From JAJXSS01 sp964547135 (lineage in GTDB: Bacteria > Planctomycetota > Phycisphaerae > Phycisphaerales > Phycisphaeraceae), in NCBI GenBank assembly GCA_964547135.1, contig CAZJMK010000008.1:1-64000 (forward strand): DNA of 64,000 bases, in the 5' to 3' direction. A model generated the notes under the pieces. It did no database searches, was not told the DNA's origin, and worked only from the letters and a program-made list of their open reading frames with translations. This document shows positions 25,709-33,294 of the stretch, piece after piece (position 1 is the stretch's first letter; every line of letters starts with the position of its first letter). Both the position numbers and the translations under genes were made by a program.

Positions 25709-26355
25709 CAGCGCTGCCCTCCATGCTCATCCCTCGTCGCATGTTCCTGCACCGATGTTGTCGGCGCGATGGCGGAAGGTTGATTCGCCGATGGCACTGC
25801 CATGCTCGCCTTTACCCCCGGTGCGTGTCCCCCCGTGCTCGCCGGCGGTCGATACAACGTCACCAGGCACCCGCCCAACGCAGCCAGCACGATCCCCGCA
25901 TAAAACGGCCAGCGAATGCTCGACCACCCGCCCCCCGGCGGATGCACCATTAACGCCACCAGCGCATTCACCACCGGCGCCCCCGCAAACACAATCGACA
26001 TCACCACGCTCGGCGGACCCTTGGCGCCAAACGCAAGCAATACCCCCAGTGCCCCCGCAGCACCGACGATGCCCGCCAACAGTGACCACCACAACCCGCG
26101 TGATTCAAAATGCCAGTCCGCCCCGCGCATCCATAAAATCGCCAGCGGCGCCAACACCGCCGTCAAAAAATACGCCAGCCCCACAAACAGAAACGCTTTG
26201 AACAAACCGTTGGACGCATCCTTCATGCCCATGCGACCGGTGTGCAGAAACACCCCGTACAACCCCCAGCAGGCCACCGTCATCAAGGCGTAAATCACCC
26301 ACCCCGCCCCCGCACTCCCCGATACATTCGCCGCTGTCGTCGCGGTCATGCTCAT
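25708..26355 (-). CDS. DMT/EamA-like membrane protein
   Basis: 215 residues with about five hydrophobic helices (VIYALMTVACWGLYGVFLH; AFLFVGLAYFLTAVLAPLAILW; LLAGIVGAAGALGVLLAFG; SVVMSIVFAGAPVVNALVALM; FYAGIVLAALGGCLVTLY). This is a half-size drug/metabolite-transporter type. The C-terminal 45 residues are hydrophilic and Ala/Pro/Thr-rich. It overlaps the downstream ATPase by one base (TGATG), which implies co-expression. Co-transcription with an FtsX system is unusual for this family, and the substrate is not known. Confidence 0.78.
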   Translation of the reverse strand: MSMTATTAANVSGSAGAGWVIYALMTVACWGLYGVFLHTGRMGMKDASNGLFKAFLFVGLAYFLTAVLAPLAILWMRGADWHFESRGLWWSLLAGIVGAAGALGVLLAFGAKGPPSVVMSIVFAGAPVVNALVALMVHPPGGGWSSIRWPFYAGIVLAALGGCLVTLYRPPASTGGHAPGVKASMAVPSANQPSAIAPTTSVQEHATRDEHGGQR

Positions 26356-26432
26356 GTGTATTATCCCTTGGCGTTATGAAAACAGTTCAAAATCAATGGG
26401 GCTTGGCCCCCTAGCCCCTAGCCCCCGCAATG

Positions 26433-27740
26433 CTACCGACTCACCCGTTCATACACCCCCAGCACCTTTTTCGCCATCAGGTCCATGTTAAACCCTTCCC
26501 GCACCCGCTGACACCCTTGCGCACCCAGTGTTCGTGCCTTGGGTAAATCGTTGAGTAACCCGTCCAGTTGATTTGCCAAATCCTCCGCGTCATCCGGTTC
26601 GCACAGCATCCCTCCGCCGGTCTGTGCCAATAATTCCGCAAACGCCCCGTGTCTGGGTTGCACCACCGGCACACCACACGCCAACGCCTCCAACACGTAC
26701 AACCCAAACGCCTCGCCGTACGTCGCAGGCACACTCAGCAAATCCAACCCCTGCAAAAATTTCACCTTTTCCGCCAAATCCACATTCGCCTGCCAGGTCA
26801 CATGTTCGGTCAACCCCGCGTCCGCCAATTTCTTTTTTTGTGCCTGCACATACCCCACATCCCCCGCTGTCATCGCCCCTGCCACCTGCAACGAAACTTT
26901 TGTGGTTACCCCCTGCATCGTCCGCCGCCGCTGCATCAACCGCACATACGCATCGACCAGCGTATGCAGCCCCTTGTCCGCACACATCCGCGCCAAATAC
27001 CCGATCACCAAGCCATCACTTGTTTCACCCGCAGCGCGATCGGCGGGGGCGTACAACCCCACATCAATGCCGTTGTACACCACATCGATGCGCTCGATTG
27101 GCAAATTCAGCCGGGCGGCCATGGTGTCCCGGTAATACCCGCTGATGGCTATCAGCCCATCCACCTGCTGGGCCAGTTCACACATTTTCGCCCACGCTGA
27201 GTCGCGCAATTCCGGGGGCAATCGATCGACAAACGTATCTTCCCCCTGCAACGTCACCACCACTTTGGTCCTCAATGCCTGTTTCAACCGTGGCGCCAAG
27301 CCGAGCAACAGTGCGTTGGACAGCACCACCACGTCAGCCTTGGGTTGAGTCTGCAAAAACGCAACCAGCCGTTCGAGTTCCTTGGTTTGCCGACCTGCTG
27401 CACCGGCCAGCATCGACATCATCAATTCGCCCTGAGCCTGTGGTGAAGTCAGGTGCGCCTTTTCCGCCACCTTCCGCAACACGCCGGGCTGATCCAGCCA
27501 GCGATCCAACCACCTGGGCGTATGTCGAAACACCCCCGCCTTCTGCTGCAAATAAACATTTACCCCACCAAAAAAAACCTCCGACTCCGCCACCGCTACA
27601 TCACTCACGAGCGGCAAATACATCGGCACCAGCAACACCTCATGCCCCAATTTCCGCAACGCTTTGACAAGCGCCAAATCTCGCAGACAACTGCCGCAGT
27701 GAAACGTGCCCGTCCCGGGGGTGATTTGCACGATACGCAT
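26433..27740 (-). CDS. GT4 family glycosyltransferase
   Basis: 435 residues from an ATG preceded by AAGGTGG. GT-B fold: N-terminal MRIVQITPGTGTFHCGSCLRDLALVKALRKLGHEV, central VVYNGIDVGLY, and the C-terminal donor-site motif GEAFGLYVLEALACGVPVVQPRHGAFAEL with the EX7E spacing of the family. An upstream open extension of 35 codons runs through repeat sequence and is discounted. It sits 2 kb from the GH57 branching enzyme on the opposite strand. The donor and acceptor cannot be told from sequence. Confidence 0.85.
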   Translation of the reverse strand: MRIVQITPGTGTFHCGSCLRDLALVKALRKLGHEVLLVPMYLPLVSDVAVAESEVFFGGVNVYLQQKAGVFRHTPRWLDRWLDQPGVLRKVAEKAHLTSPQAQGELMMSMLAGAAGRQTKELERLVAFLQTQPKADVVVLSNALLLGLAPRLKQALRTKVVVTLQGEDTFVDRLPPELRDSAWAKMCELAQQVDGLIAISGYYRDTMAARLNLPIERIDVVYNGIDVGLYAPADRAAGETSDGLVIGYLARMCADKGLHTLVDAYVRLMQRRRTMQGVTTKVSLQVAGAMTAGDVGYVQAQKKKLADAGLTEHVTWQANVDLAEKVKFLQGLDLLSVPATYGEAFGLYVLEALACGVPVVQPRHGAFAELLAQTGGGMLCEPDDAEDLANQLDGLLNDLPKARTLGAQGCQRVREGFNMDLMAKKVLGVYERVSR

Positions 27741-27792
27741 CAATCCACCTTGTTGCAAAGAATCTGCGCCGGAAGTCGTCCAGTGGTCCGAC

Positions 27793-28086
27793 AAGCCGAG
27801 TCGGAGGCGTCCTCGCCGACGGCTCGGGTATTCTGCATGGTTCATCGGTTCATCGGTTCATCGGTTACTCGGTTACTCGGTTACTCGGTTACTCGGACAA
27901 AATTGTATTGGCATTTTTCTTCCCGATTAACCGACTCACTGACCAACCGATTAACCGACTCACTGACCAACCGATTAACCGACCCACCGACTAACCGATT
28001 ATCCATTTCGATCAGACGCGATGAATCGCGGCGCTAACAATCGAATACGGTTCCGTCACTTGGCCACTTGATCACTTGACCACTTG
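27793..28086. repeat. Composite repeat: CGGGTATT module, CGGTTACT and CCGATTAA octamers, GCGATGAATCGCGGCG, CACTTGGC octamers
   Basis: A dense block. It contains GAGTCGGAGGCG...GGCTCGGGTATT; GGTTCATC x3 then GGTTACTC x4; CCGATTAA/CCGACTCA/CTGACCAA octamers over about 75 bases; a degenerate CAGACGCGATGAATCGCGGCG hairpin; and CACTTGGC/CACTTGAT/CACTTGAC octamers at 28057-28086. It overlaps the end of the PQQ gene and supplies that gene's stop codon. There is no coding gene in the gap. Confidence 0.9.
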
Positions 28087-29517
28087 TTCGCTCTGAAAAC
28101 CATACACCTTGCCGTCGTCCGCCCCGATATACACCCACCCATCCGCCACTGCCGGCGAACCGACGATTGCTGCTCCAATCGTGTACGACCAGGCCAGTGT
28201 TCCATCCGTCAGGTTCACCACATACAACCTTCCATCATCCGACCCGACGACCACCTTGTCGCCGACGACCACCGGCGAACTGTCGATTTTATTCCGGGCA
28301 GGGAACACCCACCGCCGCTGCCCGGTGGCCTTGTCCACCGCATGAAGCCGACGATCGCGCCCTCCGAAAATTACCAACCCCTCCGTCACCGCTGGCGACG
28401 AAAAATAGGGAAAGCTGCGATCACGATACGACCACACTATCGCCGGGTTGTCGGCTGGTAACTCTTCCTGTGATGGCGACACCTCTTCGTTTATTTGCGA
28501 AAAGTCGGTATGGTCTGATTGATTGTGCTTGTTCAGTTCCGAGGGTTGCTGTGCATCTTTCTGCAAATCCGAAATTCGAAATTCGACGGCCTCAACAGCG
28601 GGTCTTCCCGCTAAATTCGAAATTGGTGGTTGTGATGATAAAGGTGTAACTGAAATTGTTACCGCCACAAAGCGATTGTTGTATCCTCCGATGTAGGCCA
28701 CCGCGCCATCGACCGCCGGCGATCCCGCAATCGGTCCCCCCAAATCAATTGCAAGCAAAGACGTGCCATCCAACGCGCAGATCACATGCAGTTTGCCGTC
28801 GCAATCCCCCAGCACCAGTCGATCCCCTGCGACAGCCGGGGCACCGTTGATGAAATTGTTCGTGGCAAACACCCACTGCAATTGCCCGGTTTTCGGGTCC
28901 AGTGCGTACACCTTGCTGTCGTAACTGCCGAACACCAAACTGCGGCGTGAGCCGTCACCCTTTTGCCAGACGTTGGCCGAGCCTAATATTTTGTCTTCGG
29001 TGGCAAAGCGCCAAAGTTCACGCCCCGTGCTCGCCTGCAAGGCATACATCTTTCCGTCCGCCGAGCCGATGTAAACAACACCCTCAAACCACAAGGGCGG
29101 GGCCTCGACTTCCATCTCCGTCGTGAACATCCATTTTTTGCGCCCCGACTGGGCGTCCAGCGCATACGCCTTGCCATCGTTGGACCCGATGAACACCATG
29201 CCCTCTGCCGCCACCGGCGACGACTTGACCGCTTTGCCTGTGGTGAACGTCCATGTCAGCCTCATCGGCATTGCCAGGTTTTTTTCATCAACACTCACAC
29301 CACGCAACCCCGCATCGCCACGAAAAATCGGCCAGGGTTCGCTACGCTTTGGCGCTGCGAGTTGCTCATTCGGTTGTGACGGCCCCGTCATTTTTGTCGT
29401 TACCGCTACCTTGGCTGACGAGTCCGATGCCCTTTGCCGCGAACGGTACCCCGACACTGCCGCCAGCAGCAGCCCGATGAACACCATCACGAAAATGAGT
29501 TTGCCCTTGGCCATCAT
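28072..29517 (-). CDS. PQQ-like beta-propeller protein, membrane-anchored
   Basis: 481 residues. An N-terminal membrane anchor (about 6-22) is followed by repeated PQQ/BamB-type blades: AYALDAQSGRKKWMF, MYALQASTGRELWRF, VYALDPKTGQLQWVF, LHAVDKATGQRRWVF and LYVVNLTDGTLAWSY. Residues about 298-317, between two blades, are encoded by an in-frame repeat module (heptamer tract plus CAACAGCGGG hairpin, 28564-28625), followed by a 40-residue hydrophilic linker. The last codons and stop (VVK*) lie in a CACTTGAC octamer array. It is probably periplasmic. The function is unknown; BamB-like envelope assembly or scaffolding is possible. Confidence 0.85.
   Translation of the reverse strand: MMAKGKLIFVMVFIGLLLAAVSGYRSRQRASDSSAKVAVTTKMTGPSQPNEQLAAPKRSEPWPIFRGDAGLRGVSVDEKNLAMPMRLTWTFTTGKAVKSSPVAAEGMVFIGSNDGKAYALDAQSGRKKWMFTTEMEVEAPPLWFEGVVYIGSADGKMYALQASTGRELWRFATEDKILGSANVWQKGDGSRRSLVFGSYDSKVYALDPKTGQLQWVFATNNFINGAPAVAGDRLVLGDCDGKLHVICALDGTSLLAIDLGGPIAGSPAVDGAVAYIGGYNNRFVAVTISVTPLSSQPPISNLAGRPAVEAVEFRISDLQKDAQQPSELNKHNQSDHTDFSQINEEVSPSQEELPADNPAIVWSYRDRSFPYFSSPAVTEGLVIFGGRDRRLHAVDKATGQRRWVFPARNKIDSSPVVVGDKVVVGSDDGRLYVVNLTDGTLAWSYTIGAAIVGSPAVADGWVYIGADDGKVYGFQSEQVVK
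28564..28625. repeat. Repeat module inserted in-frame in the PQQ gene
   Basis: CGAAATTCGAAATTCGACGG and CTCAACAGCGGGTCTTCCCG followed by CTAAATTCGAAATT is the same composite that sits in non-coding gaps at 3653 and 14184. Here it is read in the PQQ frame, giving the residues SNLAGRPAVEAVEFRISDL. Confidence 0.9.
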
Positions 29518-29579
29518 GATGAACTTTACGCTCGATCATCCGACAGAAAAACCGGGGCTTCAATGAACCAAAAAAATCA

Positions 29580-29729
29580 GCGGCGATCCATCACGGCGTC
29601 AACGACCGAAAACTGTTCCGACACTTGACCACTTGACCACTTCTTCCAAGACCCAAGCCCTCCTCCGCCTGCGGCGAGACTCGTTCTTGGCTTGGAAAAT
29701 TCGAAATCCGAAATCCGCAATTCGAAATC
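29580..29729. repeat. Composite repeat upstream of the GH57 gene
   Basis: Degenerate GGCGATCCATCACGGCG (GCGATAAATCGC hairpin family), octamers CACTTGAC x2-3 (about 29620-29642), a CCAAGCCCTCCTCCG...CTTGGCTTGG module (29650-29695) and CGAAATCC heptamers (29698-29729). It lies between the divergent PQQ and GH57 genes. Confidence 0.8.
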
Positions 29730-29754
29730 GCACCCGTGCTACCATGTGTGCATC

Positions 29755-31461
29755 ATGAAAACAAGCGCTGTCGGAAGCTTTGTGCTGGTTCTGCACGGTC
29801 ACCTGCCTTATGTGCTGCGTCACGGCGTGTGGCCGCATGGCGAAGATTGGCTCTACGAAGCCGCTGCCGAAACCTACCTGCCGTTGCTTGCCATGGTGGA
29901 CGAATGCCTGTTTTTCAACGCCAAGCCCAAGTTCACCATGGGGCTGACCCCGGTACTGTTGGAACAACTGGCCCACCAACATTTCAAGGACGGGTTTGAT
30001 GCCTATTTGGACGACCGCATCGCCCGTGCCAAGGCCGACGAAAAAGAATTCGTCGGTCACAACAACGGGCACATGGTCTATCTGGCGCAACAGTGGCAGC
30101 AATGCTTTGCCAAATTGAAAGAACAGTTTCACGCCATGGGCCGTGACATCCCCAAGGCTTATGCAGAGAAAGCCAAACAGGGGCATGTCGAATTACTCAC
30201 CTCGGCTGCCACGCACGGGTATTTTCCGTTGCTTTTGGAAGATGCCACCATTCGCGCCCAAATGCGCGCAGGCTTGGCATCGTCGGAACGCATTCTGGGT
30301 TTTCGACCACGGGGCATGTGGCTGCCTGAATGTGCCTATCGGCCGCAAGGCTGGTGGACACCCGGCATCACCTGGGGCGGCCCACGCAATCGCGTCGGTG
30401 TCGAACACCTCGTGGCTGACGAAGGCATCACCCACTTTTTCCTCGAACATCACCTGGTCGAAAGCAGTCGCAGCGAATGGGTCAACAACGGCGGCCACTG
30501 GCACAAAGTCGATTGGAACGAAGCCGAGAAATACCCCGCACGCGGCTGGCGCAATGTGCACGAAACCCACGGCCTCAACAGCGACGGCTCCGGCATGGCC
30601 CGCGTCACCGTATTGGCCCGTGATCCGCAAATTTGTGAGAGCGTCTGGTCCGGTGCCGTCGGTTACCCAGCCGACGGGGTGTACCTCGAATTTCATAAAA
30701 AATGGGGTGAGCGGCGCGGCCTGCGCTATTGGAAAATCACCGGCAAAGGCACCGACCTGGGCGACAAACACCTCTACTACCCGGAAAACATACCCGGCAA
30801 ACTGCACGAACACGCCCAGCACTTTTGCAATCAGGTCAAGGCAAGGTTGTGGGACCATAAACACGCCACCGGGCGGCATGGCGTGGTCGTCGCCTGCTTC
30901 GATGCCGAGCTTTTCGGGCATTGGTGGTTTGAAGGCCCCAAGTTCATTCGGGATGTGATGCTGAGTTTGAATGCCGACCCGGACGTGAACCTTTGCACCG
31001 CAGAAGAGTTCATCACCGAACACCCTTCCGACAAAGTGGTTTCCATCAGCGAAGGTTCATGGGGCGACGGCGGCGATCATCGCGTCTGGCTCAACGATGT
31101 CACCAAATGGATGTGGGAAGTTGAATACCGGGCGGAGGCTCACTTTGGCAAGCTCACGTTTTCACTGCCCTGGCGTGAACCGGCCAATAAGGAGTTGCGC
31201 GATTTGCTGGAACGAGCCGGCCGTGAGTTGTTGCTCTTGCAGGCCAGTGATTGGCCGTTTGTGATCACCCGCGGGCAGGCGATCGACTATGGCATCAAAC
31301 GGTTCACCCTGCATGTGGGTCGATTTGAAAACCTATGCGACATGGCGGAAAAAATCGCTCGTGGTGAAAAGCTCACCGAACTGGAACGCTGGGAAATCAA
31401 GGACGCGGAATTGCACGATGTCGCGTTCCCGAAAATTGATTTGAACTGGTGGAACATGTGA
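29755..31461 (+). CDS. GH57 alpha-1,4-glucan branching enzyme
   Basis: 568 residues from the ATG at 29755; the upstream frame through repeat heptamers is discounted. GH57 motifs: HGHLPYV (motif 1, residues about 14-20), GMWLPECAYRP with the expected nucleophile Glu near residue 192, and FDAELFGHWWFEGP with the acid/base Asp near 383. A C-terminal helical domain (DUF1957-type) follows, ending LNWWNM. The length and motifs match glycogen branching enzymes rather than amylopullulanases. It faces away from the GT4 gene at 26433, and the two could act together in glycogen-like polymer synthesis. Confidence 0.88.
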   Translation: MKTSAVGSFVLVLHGHLPYVLRHGVWPHGEDWLYEAAAETYLPLLAMVDECLFFNAKPKFTMGLTPVLLEQLAHQHFKDGFDAYLDDRIARAKADEKEFVGHNNGHMVYLAQQWQQCFAKLKEQFHAMGRDIPKAYAEKAKQGHVELLTSAATHGYFPLLLEDATIRAQMRAGLASSERILGFRPRGMWLPECAYRPQGWWTPGITWGGPRNRVGVEHLVADEGITHFFLEHHLVESSRSEWVNNGGHWHKVDWNEAEKYPARGWRNVHETHGLNSDGSGMARVTVLARDPQICESVWSGAVGYPADGVYLEFHKKWGERRGLRYWKITGKGTDLGDKHLYYPENIPGKLHEHAQHFCNQVKARLWDHKHATGRHGVVVACFDAELFGHWWFEGPKFIRDVMLSLNADPDVNLCTAEEFITEHPSDKVVSISEGSWGDGGDHRVWLNDVTKWMWEVEYRAEAHFGKLTFSLPWREPANKELRDLLERAGRELLLLQASDWPFVITRGQAIDYGIKRFTLHVGRFENLCDMAEKIARGEKLTELERWEIKDAELHDVAFPKIDLNWWNM

Positions 31462-31504
31462 GGCGGGTGCTGCACACACGACGTGATCAAGTGAATTGCA
31501 TCCG

Positions 31505-31712
31505 TTGGCGCCGCGATTTATCGCGTCTGGTCGGAGCGGTTCATCGGTTGGTCGGTGACTCGGTGAATCGGGAAGAACAAAGGCAATTCAGACCGAGTAA
31601 CCGATGCACCGACTCATCGATTAACCAATTTGAATACCCGGACTCTCATCGTCACCTGCGGTGCCGATTCGTTCCCGGCTTGTTTCATGCACTTGGCCAC
31701 TAGACCACTTCA
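31505..31712. repeat. Composite repeat (GCGCCGCGATTTATCGCGTCTGGTC, octamers, CGGGTATT module)
   Basis: GCGCCGCGATTTATCGCG hairpin at 31508, GGTTGGTC/GGTGACTC octamers, CCGATGCA/CCGACTCA octamers, GAATACCCGGAC...GTTCCCGGCTTG, then CACTTGGC/CACTAGAC. It has the same order as the block at 46930-47177 and the opposite orientation to the blocks at 27793 and 49061. The 390 bases before the tRNA hold no gene. Confidence 0.85.
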
Positions 31713-31719
31713 TCGTGGT

Positions 31720-31748
31720 TTGCCGTGGGTGACAAAAAACGGTAAATT
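31720..31748 (+). promoter_or_regulatory. Candidate sigma70-type promoter upstream of tRNA-Lys
   Basis: TTGCCG (31720-31725), 17-base spacer, TAAATT (31743-31748). It lies about 105 bases before the tRNA; a second weaker pair ending TATAGT lies about 30 bases nearer. Position and spacing are reasonable, but the match is only fair. Confidence 0.35.
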
Positions 31749-31853
31749 ACTCGGCTCTTTCCGGGTGATATAGTCACGGCACCAGCATAAAATCGGTCAG
31801 CGGTGGGCGGTGTTGATCACGACCAATAATCGACCGATGATTGCCACGGATAC

Positions 31854-31926
31854 GACCGGGTAGCTCAGTTGGTAGAGCAGCGGCCTTTTAAGCCGTTTGT
31901 CGAGGGTTCGAGTCCCTCCCCGGTCA
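31854..31926 (+). tRNA. tRNA-Lys (anticodon TTT)
   Basis: Full cloverleaf. Acceptor GACCGGG pairs with CCCGGTC and the discriminator is A. The D-arm is GCTC/GAGC, the anticodon stem GCGGC/GCCGT encloses CTTTTAA (anticodon TTT), a five-base variable loop follows, and the T-arm is GAGGG-TTCGAGT-CCCTC. CCA is not encoded. An integrase remnant abuts its 3' end, so this is a used attachment site. Confidence 0.97.
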
Positions 31927-32305
31927 TTAGGTATTTGTCAGGGTGGTCGCATGAGTTCGCATGTGCTTGCATCCTGCTGATTTCAAGGGGTTTCTCAGAT
32001 TTAAAGCCAGTGCCGTTCCGTCGCCTGCCGGCGTCTGCGTGCAGGTGCGGCGTCGTCTTTTGCGTCGCCTCTGGAACCCCCGGAAATTCCGGGATTCCCT
32101 TGGTCTCGGGATGGCTTGAATTCACACTCACCGCCCTGTCAAAATGATCATCAGTGATCTGCAAATAATGCTTGGCGTCAATCCGGCTTGCGATATACGC
32201 ATTCAGAAAGTCGCCCAGCGTTGTCGATTGTTTGCCCGCTCGCTCCTGAATCAGCCCCGCCCGCTGTGACTTGATCCGCCTGACCGCCGCCGCGATACTG
32301 GCCAT
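31927..32305 (-). pseudogene. Internally deleted tyrosine integrase remnant at tRNA-Lys
   Basis: The continuous frame runs from 32305 into the antisense of the tRNA (to 31865). The N-terminus (TLGDFLNAYIASRID) resembles the core-binding domain start of planctomycete tyrosine recombinases. It is joined directly to AKHYLQITDDHFDRAV, which resembles their C-terminal catalytic-tyrosine motif. The roughly 250-300 residues between, with the Arg/His/Arg catalytic box, are missing, so it cannot be active. The terminal residues GLEPSTNGLKGRCSTN are simply the antisense reading of the tRNA 3' half, as seen when an integrase gene abuts its tRNA attachment site. The rest of the mobile element is gone. 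Confidence 0.75.
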
Positions 32306-32311
32306 CCTTGG

Positions 32312-32390
32312 CCTCCTGTGGTGAGGGTGTCTTGAACACCACCAGCATCACAGGAGGTCTTGTTTCGCGCAAGCGCGCGTAACGCGCGCT
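32312..32390. repeat. Nested inverted repeats beside the integrase remnant
   Basis: CCTCCTGTG (32312-32320) pairs with CACAGGAGG (32349-32357) around an inner GGTGT/ACACC hairpin. A perfect palindrome, AGCGCGCGT-A-ACGCGCGCT, follows at 32372-32390. They lie upstream of the integrase remnant and are not part of the common repeat modules. They may be leftover sites of the lost element. Confidence 0.8.
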
Positions 32391-32433
32391 GTGGCGCGGA
32401 CTTATGAATGGCCTTCGCCTAAGTTGATGGCGT

Positions 32434-32910
32434 TCACTCCCGACCCCTTTTCTTCCCTTGCCTGCCTCTGACTGTGCCGCCGATGACCAGCGCGGCGGCG
32501 ATGATCAGCAGATTTTTAACGATGTACTGGCCTTCCATGGTCAGGCCGTAGGGAATGCGACCGGTCTGAAACGTGACGCCGGGCAGCGTCAACAGGGGCA
32601 GGAACGTGCCGAGCATCTGCAGGCCGAGAAGTGCGATGGCGATGCGTATGGTGGCGCGATGGAGGAAGGTCAGGCCGATGGCGACCTCCCACCAGCCAAT
32701 CAGCGACAGCCATGCGTGTGGGCTGAAGACGGGCAGATTCTGCACGGTTTCGAGCACCAGCGGTTCGGCGGGCGAGAGGCCCAGTGGCTTGAGCAGGCCG
32801 AACCAGACAAAGATCACCGCCAGCGCCGTCTGCATCGCCGGAACACCCCAGCGTCGCATGAAGCTGGCGATGTGCTGATCCATCTGGTCAAGTCGAGGGC
32901 GCAGTTCCAT
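32434..32910 (-). CDS. DoxX-like membrane protein
   Basis: 158 residues from the ATG at 32910. Four hydrophobic helices (TALAVIFVWFGLLKPLGL; AWLSLIGWWEVAIGLTFLH; IAIALLGLQMLGTFLPLLTL; YIVKNLLIIAAALVIGG) and the ending EGQYIVKNLLIIAAAL are typical of the DoxX/DUF417 group. The role in this organism is unknown; members of the family are linked to redox or membrane stress. It stands alone on the minus strand. Confidence 0.72.
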   Translation of the reverse strand: MELRPRLDQMDQHIASFMRRWGVPAMQTALAVIFVWFGLLKPLGLSPAEPLVLETVQNLPVFSPHAWLSLIGWWEVAIGLTFLHRATIRIAIALLGLQMLGTFLPLLTLPGVTFQTGRIPYGLTMEGQYIVKNLLIIAAALVIGGTVRGRQGKKRGRE

Positions 32911-32934
32911 GGTCAAAAGTACTCCGCTTTGCAA

Positions 32935-33294
32935 GTCGGCTCATAATAGCGCCTGCTTCAAAGGCTTTTACGTTTCACGATTGGCGGCGGCGTCCCACAC
33001 CGGAAGGGAAGAAAAGGGGTCGGGAGCGAAGAACAGGGATCGGGAGTCATTGATGGGGATCCTCCATCTTGCGGGGTCGGCCGCCTGGTGCCAATGGCAG
33101 CTTGTCTGTCTGTGCGATGGAGATGTTGACTGCCGCTCCGGCGGTCGCCGTGTGTATGGTGGCACCGCCGCCCACGGCGGTGGTTATTCATGATGATTCA
33201 CCCAGCCGAGGGCGGCTGGGCTACATCATCAGAAGACGCGATCCATCAGGGCGCTAACCAAATTCGAAATTCGAAATCCGACATTCGAAATCCA
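32935..33294. other. Gap of 360 bases: repeats only
   Basis: No convincing gene. It holds the GTGGCACC...GGCTGGGCTACAT repeat at 33159-33236, then a degenerate AGACGCGATCCATCAGGGCGC module and CGAAATT heptamers (33260-33292) that reach the ABC-F stop codon. Confidence 0.7.
33159..33292. repeat. GTGGCACC...CAGCCGAGGGCGGCTGGGCTACA repeat plus heptamers
   Basis: One of three copies, with 51142-51221 and 53727-53804. Each has a GGTGGC/GCCACC-like G/C-rich hairpin, about 20 variable bases, then GTGATTCACCCAGCCGAGGG and CGGCTGGGCTACA. Here it is followed by the heptamer tract. Confidence 0.85.

Noticed and set aside
31927..32305. A real 146-residue protein
   Set aside because: Its C-terminus is antisense to a tRNA and its middle lacks the catalytic domain expected from both flanking integrase motifs.
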